18,224 nucleotides of DNA from JBDHZK01 sp039811865 (GTDB taxonomy: Bacteria; Actinomycetota; Actinomycetes; Propionibacteriales; Propionibacteriaceae), in the NCBI GenBank assembly GCA_039811865.1, contig JBDHZK010000047.1, positions 1 through 18,224 on the forward strand. Reading direction: 5' to 3'. The notes under the pieces were generated by a model, which did no database searches, was not told where the DNA came from, and was given only the letters and a program-made list of their open reading frames with translations. Made by a program: the position numbers and the translations under genes. Positions 1 to 7,107 of the stretch are shown in pieces (position 1 is the stretch's first letter; every line of letters begins with the position of its first letter).

Positions 1-275
1 GAACGCCCCTTGGGCGAATCTGTATGCACATCGTCACGTGGGTTTGTGTTCTCGCCTCCATGGGCGGGTGTGCCGCAATGCAGATGAATGCCGACACGAA
101 GTGTAGTGAGTTCATGAAGGCATCAAAGTCAGCTCGCGATGATGCAGTGACCCGAGTCGCGGCTGAGCGAGGAAATGGTGTGGTGACCACGCCGTTGGGG
201 CGTCCCAACGTCGAGTATCTGTGTGCCCAGCAGCCAGACTGGACACTTGGGCACGTCATCGATCTTAGTAAATAG
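1..275 (+). CDS. HdeA/HdeB-like small lipoprotein, probably 5'-partial
   Basis: I see a short hydrophobic N-terminus ending in ASMGGC, which is an imperfect lipobox (Cys16 counted from the ATG at 24). An approximately 65-residue mature domain follows. That domain has two cysteines in the HdeA pattern (TKCSEF at residue 27, YLCAQQ at residue 67) and ends with PDWTLGHVID, like the HdeA/HdeB acid-stress periplasmic chaperone fold with its single disulfide. The reading frame is open from the ATG at 24 back to base 3, and the signal peptide is short when started at 24. The true start may therefore be left of the window. Base composition is visibly less GC-rich than the neighbours. It is convergent with the membrane-protein gene at 346. 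The family assignment rests on pattern similarity only, and an unrelated secreted protein with one disulfide is the alternative. Confidence 0.55.
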   Translation, partial: TPLGRICMHIVTWVCVLASMGGCAAMQMNADTKCSEFMKASKSARDDAVTRVAAERGNGVVTTPLGRPNVEYLCAQQPDWTLGHVIDLSK

Positions 276-345
276 GTTCTCAGGGCGGTCGCTAGTTCCT
301 GATGCCACGGGCGCTGCGTTGAATCGGGTCCCTGGCTTCAGACAG

Positions 346-1641
346 CTAGGGGGAGAACAGCAGGAGCAACCCTGCGCAGGTAAAGGCCACCATAATCGTC
401 AACATGCCGAGCTGCCCGACCACCTGGCGCTCGGGGCGCAATAGTTGAACCGAGCGTTCGTGGGCGGTCATGATCCCGAGGATGTGGCCGCCTACGATCG
501 CGCCGAGTTGGATGATTGCCACCAGGCCGGGCGCATTCGCCAATCGAGCGTCCACGCCCAGTTCGGCGGTGCCGAACAGATTCCAGCCGTTCCCCAGTGG
601 ATCTGATAACTGGATCGCGGCGCGCTGCCCCTCGATCACCAGCAGGGTCAGGTAATGCGCGATCGAATAGCCGACGACGATCGGCACGACCGAGGGAGCC
701 ATTTCCCGGGTCAGGCGGGCCATGCTCGAAGCGGTGCGCAGCGCCGGGCGCATGGCGAGGCAACCGATCGCGAATAGGGCCGCCACGATTCCCGTCAGGC
801 CGATGAGTCCAGCGGTCGCCCAAACTGCGCCTGGGACGTCCGAACCCTGCACGGTGGTCACCCACCAGGTGGTGCCCGAGAAGCTGTCGTAGGCGGTCGT
901 CCCCAACAAGACGCACACCACCGCCGCCGAGCCAGGCGGCCAGGGCTGCTGGAGCAAACCCCGAAGGGGGTTGACCAGGCAGATCGTGTCCTCCACGCGG
1001 CGCCACGGCGACAGCCGCGAGACCGTGGTGGCGAACACCTCGAACGGGTCGGCCGCGCCGATCCAGTCGCCCCCCAGGCGCAGGGCTGGCAGGATCGTCC
1101 ACGCCAACCAGGCCAAGGCCCAGATCCGCATTACCGGAAGGGTCGAGTTGCCCGGCTGCACCAGTTCTAGCCACGCGAATGCCAGCAGGGCTCCCGCCGC
1201 CGGCCAGACCCCGAGACGCTTCAGGACCGGCGATGGAGTGGCCCGGGCGGTGCCGGGCAGGGCGATGAGCCGAAGCGGGTTCAGGGCTCGCCAGGCCGGT
1301 CCCAGCAGCAGCGAGAACGGGACGAGGCCGACCCACATCAGCACGAACACGAACCGGAACACCGGATTGGTCAGGCGATCCTGACCGGCCCACAGGCCGA
1401 GGGCTGCTGCGGCGAACGGCACGGCGAAGGCGACCCGAGCGCTCCAACGGAACCACGCTGCGTCCACCAGCCGGGTCAGCCTCGGTAGGGGCAGCCCGGA
1501 ATCCCTGGTCCAGCGCGGTCGCCGCCAGGCCCAGACCAGCAGGACGAACGACAAGATCAGCGCGGCAACAGCGCCACCGAGGACGAACTCGAAGGGCAGC
1601 GGGAGGTCTTGACGCGAGCCGATGCCGTGCAGCGGGAGCAT
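346..1641 (-). CDS. Polytopic membrane protein paired with a cupredoxin lipoprotein ('fenitrothion hydrolase'-like family)
   Basis: A 431-residue integral membrane protein with about ten hydrophobic segments (roughly residues 17-39, 68-86, 95-114, 145-161, 170-187, 238-255, 271-297, 313-336, 371-391 and 408-429). The N-terminus LPLHGIGSRQDLP is characteristic of an actinobacterial membrane family that databases often label fenitrothion hydrolase, by distant similarity to an organophosphate-degrading enzyme. That activity is not supported by anything visible here. Histidines lie near or within membrane segments at H5, H329 (SIAHYL), H386 (GGHILG) and H394 (TAHER), which could bind a metal. The start lies 7 bp after the stop of the upstream lipoprotein, so the two are probably co-transcribed and translationally coupled. 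Their pairing suggests a shared extracytoplasmic role, perhaps metal or redox related, but the function is unknown. Confidence 0.7.
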   Translation of the reverse strand: MLPLHGIGSRQDLPLPFEFVLGGAVAALILSFVLLVWAWRRPRWTRDSGLPLPRLTRLVDAAWFRWSARVAFAVPFAAAALGLWAGQDRLTNPVFRFVFVLMWVGLVPFSLLLGPAWRALNPLRLIALPGTARATPSPVLKRLGVWPAAGALLAFAWLELVQPGNSTLPVMRIWALAWLAWTILPALRLGGDWIGAADPFEVFATTVSRLSPWRRVEDTICLVNPLRGLLQQPWPPGSAAVVCVLLGTTAYDSFSGTTWWVTTVQGSDVPGAVWATAGLIGLTGIVAALFAIGCLAMRPALRTASSMARLTREMAPSVVPIVVGYSIAHYLTLLVIEGQRAAIQLSDPLGNGWNLFGTAELGVDARLANAPGLVAIIQLGAIVGGHILGIMTAHERSVQLLRPERQVVGQLGMLTIMVAFTCAGLLLLFSP

Positions 1642-1648
1642 CGCGGGT

Positions 1649-2119
1649 TCAGGAAACGATCAGGGTCACGATGAGGTTTGCCGGTGAGTGCGATTCGATC
1701 TCGAAGCGGCCAGCGATCTCGGCATGGAACTTCCACACCGTGGGCTTTCCCGACTTCACGTCGAACTCCTGGTCGTAGCCGTGAATGTGCACCTGATCGT
1801 CGTGATCCGACCTCACGTACAGGGTCACCGACTGACCCAGCTTGACGTTGACCCGCTGACCGTTGGGCACCGACTTGCCGTTTGTCAAAGCGACATGAAT
1901 GACCACGCCAGAGGGTTCGGTCTCGATCGTGCCCGGCGTGGCGGCGGTGCTCGCCGGTGGCGTTGGGGAAGCCGACGCGCTGGGTGAGATGGCGGGTGTG
2001 CTCGCAGTCGGGCTCGCGGCGGACGAGGGGCCGGCGGGCGACTGGCTGGGCTCAGCGGGACCGGCGCAGCCGGCCAACGCAACAAACAGGGTTAGGGCCG
2101 AGACCACGAGGCGTTGCAC
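1649..2119 (-). CDS. Cupredoxin-fold lipoprotein
   Basis: A 156-residue secreted lipoprotein. Residues 1-18 are a signal peptide ending in a perfect lipobox LAGC (Cys18). Residues 19 to about 68 are a Pro/Ser/Ala/Thr-rich linker of the kind that spaces a domain from the membrane. Residues 69-156 form a beta-rich cupredoxin-like domain (GVVIHVALTNG, LGQSVTLYVRSD, HIHGYDQEF, AGRFEIESH). The usual type-1 copper Cys-His-Met loop is absent. Histidines H106, H111, H113, H132 and H144 remain as possible metal ligands, so it may bind metal differently or act without copper. Translation starts at GTG 2119 with an AGGA about 7 nt upstream. It is the first gene of the minus-strand pair with the membrane protein at 346-1641 and is divergent from the acyltransferase. 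Confidence 0.75.
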   Translation of the reverse strand: MQRLVVSALTLFVALAGCAGPAEPSQSPAGPSSAASPTASTPAISPSASASPTPPASTAATPGTIETEPSGVVIHVALTNGKSVPNGQRVNVKLGQSVTLYVRSDHDDQVHIHGYDQEFDVKSGKPTVWKFHAEIAGRFEIESHSPANLIVTLIVS

Positions 2120-2187
2120 GCCTCGATCCTGCCACGCTCAGACGCGATCGGATCGGCGCCCGCGCTACCGTGGAGCCTCCGCCGACG

Positions 2188-2193
2188 AAGGAG
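2188..2193 (+). promoter_or_regulatory. Ribosome binding site that places the acyltransferase start
   Basis: AAGGAG lies 11 nt before ATG 2205. It supports a short protein over the 527-codon open frame that begins inside the divergent lipoprotein gene. Confidence 0.5.
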
Positions 2194-2204
2194 CGCACAG
2201 GATC

Positions 2205-3482
2205 ATGGGGAAAGCGCTGACCTGGCGTGAGAACACCCTGCTGGCCCACGACCAACAGGTCCGACCTTGGCATCAGGTGGACGTCGTCCTGCTCGACCGG
2301 GAGATCGACCCGGACGACATTGCGATCAGAATCGCCCAGCGGCTGGACTACGTGCCTCGGGGACGCCAAGTGGTCGTCCCCACGATCACCGGACCCGCTT
2401 GGGTGGACGACCTCGGCTTCGACGTCCACCGCCATATTCACCCGACCCGAGTCGAGGGAGTGACCGCGCTGCCCGCGCTGGTGGCGAACGCGCTGAGCGC
2501 GTCCATGAGCCGCGCCAAGCCGCTTTGGGACGTCGCCGTGGCCACCGGGTTGGGCGGCGGCCGGTCGGCGTTGATCGTGCGCGCGCACCACGCCCTGGTG
2601 GACGGCTTGGACCACGTGCACCTCCTCGGCGAGTTGCTGGACGAGTACCCGACGCCCATCCTCGGCCCGATGCCCGACTGGGAACCGGCCCCTGAACCGG
2701 ATGTCACCGCCGAGCCGCTGGCCGCCCTGACGCGTGGAGTGAAGAACCCGCTCGGGATGCTGGGCTCGCTCGGGGCGGGGCTCTCCGGGGCGGTCGACGG
2801 CGTGTGGCGCAGGGCCACGGCGTCCGCTCAGCCGCGCTACGCCGGCGGCATCGAGGTCGGCCTGGAACCGGTCCGGAGGGTGCGAACCAGCTTCGCCACC
2901 AGCACCCACGACGTCCTCCTCGCGCTGGCCGCGGCTGCGATCCGACGCTGGCGCGAAGCCAACGGTGAGCCGCTGACCGACCCGGTCGCGCTGGTGCCGC
3001 AGGCGGTCGTCGCGCAGGACGTCCTGGCCAGCGCGGTCGGCTGCCGGGTCGTCCCACAGTGGCTCACGATGCCGGTGCGCCAGCCCGATCCAGAGGAGCG
3101 GTTGCGCGAGATCGCTTCGCTGACCAGGGCCCGCACCGACGCCGGCGACACCGTCAAAGCCGGCGAACTCGCCTCGCTGATCGGCTTCGCGCCCCCGACC
3201 CTGCATGCGTTGGCCGCCGGCACCGTGACCGGGGGCCAGCCCCACCACGTCCTCATCGCGAACGCGCCGGGTCCGCGCACGAAGCGATACTTCGGCGAGG
3301 CCCTCGTCCGCGGCACCTACACGCTGCCTTCGTTGACCGATTCCCAGCGCGTCGGCATCGGCATCACGAGCTACGACTCCCGGGTCTGGTTCGGTGTTTG
3401 CGCGGACGCGCCGACCGGCCCCTTGACCGACGGCATCACCGCCGCGCTCGCCGAGTTGCTCGCCCTGGCCGGGGAGCGCTGA
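2205..3482 (+). CDS. WS/DGAT-type O-acyltransferase (wax ester synthase/diacylglycerol acyltransferase family)
   Basis: A 425-residue protein with the acyltransferase active-site motif HHxxxDG (HHALVDG, residues 128-134; His129 the presumed general base). The C-terminal region matches the DUF1298 half of bacterial WS/DGAT enzymes (NAPGPRTKRYFGEAL, then SYDSRVWFGVCAD). Family members transfer an acyl chain from acyl-CoA to diacylglycerol or a long-chain alcohol, giving storage triacylglycerol or wax ester. The substrate here cannot be read from sequence. The N-terminus departs from the usual LSPxDxxFL opening and the protein is somewhat shorter than the typical ~460 residues. The frame is open far upstream to 1899, but that part is antisense to the lipoprotein. 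ATG 2205, with AAGGAG at 2188-2193, begins the conserved sequence. It is first in a cluster with DUF6912 and Ku. Confidence 0.8.
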   Translation: MGKALTWRENTLLAHDQQVRPWHQVDVVLLDREIDPDDIAIRIAQRLDYVPRGRQVVVPTITGPAWVDDLGFDVHRHIHPTRVEGVTALPALVANALSASMSRAKPLWDVAVATGLGGGRSALIVRAHHALVDGLDHVHLLGELLDEYPTPILGPMPDWEPAPEPDVTAEPLAALTRGVKNPLGMLGSLGAGLSGAVDGVWRRATASAQPRYAGGIEVGLEPVRRVRTSFATSTHDVLLALAAAAIRRWREANGEPLTDPVALVPQAVVAQDVLASAVGCRVVPQWLTMPVRQPDPEERLREIASLTRARTDAGDTVKAGELASLIGFAPPTLHALAAGTVTGGQPHHVLIANAPGPRTKRYFGEALVRGTYTLPSLTDSQRVGIGITSYDSRVWFGVCADAPTGPLTDGITAALAELLALAGER

Positions 3483-3962
3483 GTGCGCCGGCTCGTCTGC
3501 GTCCCGTTGAGCACGCCGCAAGTGGAGCAGTTGGCGTCGGGATGCCTTCGCAACCTGGCGGGCTTCGCCGCGACCGAAACGCAGATGGCGGCATTCGGAC
3601 TGGATCCCGCAAGCGCCGATGACCTCGAAATGGCGGAGTATCAGGCGGTTTGTATCGCCTCGGTCGTCTGCCTGCTGCGAGGCGATCGGCGGATCGTGGC
3701 CACCGCCCTCGTCGAGGTGGAGCCGGGTGGTGACGAGATCAGTGGCGGATCGTTCGGGAAGGTCGTCGTCGCCGAACTCGCCGCGGAGGACGTCGTAGCC
3801 GTCTTCGTCGACGAACCGGAGGCGCTGGGGGCGGCGGAAGCGGCATCGCATTCGGTTCAGGGACTCGACCTGAGCGCCGCCTGGGAGTCACCGCCCGTGT
3901 CGTCCCTGCTTGCCGAACACGGGTTGCTGTGGCATTCGTTGGGTGAAATTGCCGATTCATAA
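3483..3962 (+). CDS. DUF6912 family protein
   Basis: A 159-residue soluble protein with a short N-terminal strand RRLVCVPLSTPQ, a central helix with LEMAEYQAVCIASVVCLL, strands RRIVATALVEV and GKVVVAEL, and a C-terminal LLAEHGLLWHSLGEIADS. This order and the closing LLW...EI motif match the actinobacterial family DUF6912, which has no established function. Translation starts at GTG immediately after the acyltransferase TGA with no gap, and GGGGAG at 3471-3476 sits in the preceding coding end. That indicates translational coupling. Ku follows 14 bp later. The family call comes from remembered sequence pattern. No enzymatic motif is visible. Confidence 0.6.
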   Translation: MRRLVCVPLSTPQVEQLASGCLRNLAGFAATETQMAAFGLDPASADDLEMAEYQAVCIASVVCLLRGDRRIVATALVEVEPGGDEISGGSFGKVVVAELAAEDVVAVFVDEPEALGAAEAASHSVQGLDLSAAWESPPVSSLLAEHGLLWHSLGEIADS

Positions 3963-3976
3963 GGGAGGATGTCCCC

Positions 3977-4780
3977 ATGCCTCGATCCATTTGGAAGGGC
4001 GCGATTTCCTTCGGCCTGGTGACGATCCCGGTCAAGGTGTACGGCGCCACCGAAGAGAAGGACATCAGCTTCCGGCAGGTGCACCCCGCCGACGGCGGCC
4101 GGATCAAGTACAAGCGCGTCTGCGAAACCTGCGGCAAGGAGGTGCCCTTCACCGAGATCGCGAAGGGCTATGAGACCGCGGACGGCCGGATGGCCATTCT
4201 CGAGAAGGCCGACTTCGAGTCGCTGCCGCTGACCACGACCAAGACGGTCGACGTGGTGCAATTCGTTCGCGAAGAGGAGATCGACCCGACCTACTTCGAC
4301 AAGACCTACTTCCTCGAGGCGGAGGGTCCGGGAGCGAAGCCCTATGTGTTGCTCCGCGACGCGCTGAAGAAGGCCGGGCAAGCCGCCGTCGTCAAGGTGG
4401 CCCTCCGTTCGCGCGAGTCGCTCGCCCTCGTCCGAGCCAAGGACGACCTACTCCTGATGCACACCATGCTGTGGCCAGACGAGCTACGCGATGGCTCCTT
4501 CGCCGCGCCGCCGAAGGAAGTTAAGGTTTCGGACGCGGAGATCGGGATGGCTCAGATGTTCATCGAGCAGTTGGCCGGCGAGTTCGACCCGGCGCAGTTC
4601 AGCGATGCCTACCGGGAGGCCCTTGAGCAGGTCGTGCAGGCCAAGTTGGCCGGCGTCCCCGTGCCCGAGCAGACCGAAGCACCCAAGGAAGCGGAGGTCG
4701 TTGACCTGGTCGCGGCCCTGCGGGCGTCCGTGGAGGCCGCCAAGAAGCGCCGCGAGGAGGCCGCCAAACAGGCCGGATAG
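3977..4780 (+). CDS. ku: Bacterial Ku, DNA end-binding protein of non-homologous end joining
   Basis: A 267-residue homodimeric DNA-end-binding protein. The N-terminus MPRSIWKGAISFGLVTIPVKVY is the hallmark opening of bacterial Ku. It is followed by RVCETCGKEVP with a conserved CxxC (C49, C52), EIAKGYE, the Ku core around residues 90-200 (VREEEIDPTYFDKTYFLE, RSRESLALVRAKDDLLLMHTMLW) and a basic C-terminal tail (KKRREEAAKQ) typical of DNA and ligase interaction. Bacterial Ku bridges double-strand breaks and recruits the multidomain ligase LigD. No ligD is present in this window, so the partner must be encoded elsewhere if it exists. GGGAGG at 3963-3968, 8 nt before the ATG, is a strong ribosome binding site. 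The gene probably shares a transcript with DUF6912 and the acyltransferase. Confidence 0.95.
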   Translation: MPRSIWKGAISFGLVTIPVKVYGATEEKDISFRQVHPADGGRIKYKRVCETCGKEVPFTEIAKGYETADGRMAILEKADFESLPLTTTKTVDVVQFVREEEIDPTYFDKTYFLEAEGPGAKPYVLLRDALKKAGQAAVVKVALRSRESLALVRAKDDLLLMHTMLWPDELRDGSFAAPPKEVKVSDAEIGMAQMFIEQLAGEFDPAQFSDAYREALEQVVQAKLAGVPVPEQTEAPKEAEVVDLVAALRASVEAAKKRREEAAKQAG

Positions 4781-4791
4781 CGTCTCGTAAG

Positions 4792-4884
4792 GCCTTGGTG
4801 TTGTCCCAGTTCGATCGGTTGTTGGCCGGTCCGCCGAAGGTGTTGCCCTGATCCGCGTTGTCCACAGCGGTTCGGCACCAAGGC
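4792..4884. repeat. 9-bp perfect inverted repeat spanning the Ku 3' intergenic region
   Basis: GCCTTGGTG (4792-4800) and its exact complement CACCAAGGC (4876-4884) enclose 75 bp. The right arm partly overlaps the segment leading to the next ribosome binding site. The long loop makes a simple terminator unlikely. On the minus strand the interior (4791-4865) reads as an Asn-rich peptide unlike the neighbouring frames. It may be a degenerate remnant, or the inverted repeat may be chance. Confidence 0.35.
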
Positions 4885-4922
4885 GTTCAGCTTCGGTTGG
4901 CTAGGGGTGGAAAGGAGCCCCA

Positions 4923-5354
4923 ATGCCCAATGCCACGCCCACTTTCGACCCTGATCGCTCGGCCTTCGTCCCCGTTCGTCGTCAACGACGAAGCGCCTCG
5001 ACCGCGGCACCGCGTCCGGTCGAGACCAGCGTGGGGCGCGCCGATGCTCGCCGCTTGATTCACCTGGTCATCGAGGTCCTGCTCGGCCGTAGCGGCCTGG
5101 CACTACTCGCCGGCCGATCAACCCCGGAGGCGCTCGCGGCCCTACGCGAGTGGCGAGCTGCCTGGCCGGACGCCACTTGGCGGGTTCGCTCGGGCCGCGT
5201 CCAGTTTCCGACGCCAACTGGTGCCGAGGTCGCCGTCCACTTGGGGTCGGGGCAGCGGTCGGTTGCCGTGGCGCTGCGATTGGACTTCCACGACACGCGC
5301 TGGAACTGCACCGCGGTCCAGACCGGAGCCGGGCACACTCGCCAGGCCGCCTGA
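4923..5354 (+). CDS. Rv3235-like conserved actinobacterial protein
   Basis: A 143-residue protein with a disordered basic N-terminus (residues 1 to about 38) and a compact C-terminal domain. The domain contains ADARRLIHLVIEVLLGRSGLALL, TPEALAALREW, WRVRSGRVQFPTPTGAEVAVHLGSGQRSVAVALRLD and a closing RWNCTAVQTG. This order matches the Rv3235 family, small proteins that occur throughout actinomycetes, often near secA. Their function is unknown. No membrane segment or catalytic motif is visible. The start is well supported by AAAGGAG at 4911-4917, 5 nt before ATG. It sits between Ku and pruA, with its own upstream gap of 142 bp and a small inverted repeat downstream. Confidence 0.65.
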   Translation: MPNATPTFDPDRSAFVPVRRQRRSASTAAPRPVETSVGRADARRLIHLVIEVLLGRSGLALLAGRSTPEALAALREWRAAWPDATWRVRSGRVQFPTPTGAEVAVHLGSGQRSVAVALRLDFHDTRWNCTAVQTGAGHTRQAA

Positions 5355-5361
5355 GGGTGCC

Positions 5362-5397
5362 GGCCGCTCTGCCGCCCGCCCGAACTGCCGAGCGGCC
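5362..5397 (+). terminator. Candidate terminator hairpin after the Rv3235-like gene
   Basis: GGCCGCTC (5362-5369) pairs perfectly with GAGCGGCC (5390-5397) around a 20-nt loop, 8 bp after the stop codon. There is no T-run, which is common for actinomycete hairpin terminators. It separates the upstream gene from the pruA promoter. Confidence 0.4.
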
Positions 5398-5435
5398 AAG
5401 CAAAGACCTCTCTTCACCGCGGTTGACGCTTGGGA

Positions 5436-5441
5436 TAGCTT
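5436..5441 (+). promoter_or_regulatory. Candidate -10 element giving a leaderless pruA mRNA
   Basis: TAGCTT fits the actinobacterial TANNNT -10 consensus and ends 6 nt before the GTG start of pruA. Transcription would begin at or next to the start codon. No Shine-Dalgarno sequence precedes the GTG. The TTGACG at 5423-5428 is only 7 bp upstream and is too close to be its -35. Confidence 0.45.
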
Positions 5442-5447
5442 CGATTC

Positions 5448-7079
5448 GTGGACGCGATCACCCAGGTACCCGAGCCAGTGAACGAGCCGGTGCGCGGCTA
5501 TGCCCCTGGTAGCCCAGAACGGAAGTCGCTGGAAGCCGCGCTGATCGAGGCTGCCGACGCGAAGGACGTCGAGTACTTCGGGACGTTCGGGGCGCAGACC
5601 CGTCCTGGAAGCGGTAGCGATGTGTTCGAGGTCACCATGCCGGCGGATCATCGGCATGTTCTCGGTACCGTCGCCCAGGCCGGCCACGCCGACACCCAGC
5701 AGGCGATCACCGCTGCCATGGCGATCGCGTCCGATTGGGCGGCGCTTGATTTCGACCACCGCGCCGCGATCATGCTGCGTGCGGCCGATCTGCTGGCGGG
5801 GCCGTACCGGGCCAAGATCAATGCCGCGACCATGCTCGGGCAAGGCAAGACGATTCAGCAGGCCGAGATCGATTCGGCCTGCGAGCTGATCGACTTCTTG
5901 CGGTTCAATGTCGCGTTCGCCCAAGAGATCCACGCCAACCAGCCGATGAGTTCTCCCGGGGTCTGGAATCGGATGGACTACCGGCCGCTCGGCGGTTTCG
6001 TCTACGCGATCACACCGTTCAACTTCACCGCTATCGCGGGCAACCTACCCACCGCACCGGCGCTGATGGGCAATCCGGTCATCTGGAAGCCGGCGCTGAC
6101 GCAACTCGCCGCGGCTAGCGTCTTCGTCGAGGTGCTGAAGCTTGCGGGGCTCCCTGACGGGGTGATCAACATGCTGCCCGGACACGGCCGGGAGGTCTCC
6201 GAGGTGGCTTTGGCGCATCCGGACCTGGCGGGCATCCACTTCACCGGCTCGACCCGCGTTTTCCAGGGGATCTGGGCCGAGGTGGGAGCCAACATCTCGG
6301 GGTATCGCTCCTACCCCCGGATCGTGGGTGAGACCGGCGGCAAAGACTTCGTCGTGGCGCACCCCAGCGCCGATCCTCAAGTCGTACTGACCGCGCTGCT
6401 GCGGGGGGCTTTCGAGTATTCCGGGCAGAAATGCTCGGCGGCGTCCAGGGCGTATCTGCCGCGCAGCCTATGGGAGCGGATCGGGAGCGAGTTGATCGAC
6501 CGGACCGAAGCGATCAAGGTGGGGGACGTCCGCGACTTCAGCAACTTCACTTCGGCGGTGATCGACCAGCGGTCCTTCGACAAGTTGCGCGCCGCCATCG
6601 CCGCCGCACACGAGTCGCCGGACGCACAGATCATCGCCGGAGGCCAGTGCGACGACTCCGTCGGCTGGTTCGTGCGGCCCACGCTGATCAAGTCGGACGA
6701 CCCCAACCAGGACATCTTCCGAACCGAGTACTTCGGCCCGATCCTTGGCGTGTTCGTCTACCCCGACGCCGACTTCGAACAGGTGCTTGGGCTCGTCGAC
6801 GCCGCTTCGCCGTACGCGCTGACCGGCTCGATCATCGCGACCGACCGCACGGCGATCGATCTGGCGAGCAGGGCGCTGCGACAGACCGCTGGCAACTTCT
6901 ATATCAACGACAAGCCGACCGGTGCCGTGGTCGGGCAGCAGCCGTTCGGGGGCGCCCGTGCGTCCGGGACGAACGACAAGGCTGGCTCGGTTTGGAATCT
7001 GATCCGCTGGACCAGCCCGCGTGCCATCAAGGAGACGCTCGTCCCGCCCACAAGCATCGAGTATCCACACATGGCTTGA
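5448..7079 (+). CDS. pruA: L-glutamate gamma-semialdehyde dehydrogenase (1-pyrroline-5-carboxylate dehydrogenase)
   Basis: A 543-residue cytosolic aldehyde dehydrogenase of the P5CDH group, the second step of proline catabolism: glutamate semialdehyde + NAD+ to glutamate. The cofactor-binding stretch is TPFNFTAIAGNLPTAPALMGNPVIWKP. The catalytic glutamate is in VGETGGK (E295) and the catalytic cysteine in FEYSGQKCSA (C329). The C-terminal PFGGARASGTNDKAG is the usual family ending. Full length matches the single-domain enzyme and not the PutA fusion, so proline dehydrogenase must be separate and is not in this window. The GTG start lacks a Shine-Dalgarno but lies just after a -10-like TAGCTT. 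The product feeds directly into the reaction of the glutamate dehydrogenase at 7849-12621. It is convergent with the DUF2505 gene. Confidence 0.96.
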   Translation: MDAITQVPEPVNEPVRGYAPGSPERKSLEAALIEAADAKDVEYFGTFGAQTRPGSGSDVFEVTMPADHRHVLGTVAQAGHADTQQAITAAMAIASDWAALDFDHRAAIMLRAADLLAGPYRAKINAATMLGQGKTIQQAEIDSACELIDFLRFNVAFAQEIHANQPMSSPGVWNRMDYRPLGGFVYAITPFNFTAIAGNLPTAPALMGNPVIWKPALTQLAAASVFVEVLKLAGLPDGVINMLPGHGREVSEVALAHPDLAGIHFTGSTRVFQGIWAEVGANISGYRSYPRIVGETGGKDFVVAHPSADPQVVLTALLRGAFEYSGQKCSAASRAYLPRSLWERIGSELIDRTEAIKVGDVRDFSNFTSAVIDQRSFDKLRAAIAAAHESPDAQIIAGGQCDDSVGWFVRPTLIKSDDPNQDIFRTEYFGPILGVFVYPDADFEQVLGLVDAASPYALTGSIIATDRTAIDLASRALRQTAGNFYINDKPTGAVVGQQPFGGARASGTNDKAGSVWNLIRWTSPRAIKETLVPPTSIEYPHMA

Positions 7080-7107
7080 GTCGCTGCTCGACGGTGCCGG
7101 CGGGCAA

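Noticed and set aside
338..1456. 372-codon minus-strand frame overlapping the membrane protein gene in another phase
   Set aside because: Its Arg/Pro/Gly-rich translation lacks membrane segments or motifs, while the competing frame gives a coherent membrane protein.
346..1641. Organophosphate (fenitrothion) hydrolase activity of the membrane protein
   Set aside because: The label appears to come from distant similarity. No hydrolase active site is evident in the sequence, so only the family resemblance is reported.
1899..2204. Upstream extension of the acyltransferase frame, giving a 527-residue protein
   Set aside because: The extension is antisense to the well-supported lipoprotein gene, has no family similarity, and a ribosome binding site precedes the internal ATG at 2205.
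2052..3851. 599-codon minus-strand open frame
   Set aside because: It lies opposite the acyltransferase and DUF6912 genes, is rich in Arg/Gly/His/Gln as expected for a GC-rich shadow frame, and has no recognisable domain.
4858..4866. TTGTCCACA as part of a replication origin
   Set aside because: A single DnaA-box-like nonamer without further boxes, AT-rich unwinding region or dnaA/dnaN genes is not enough to call an origin.
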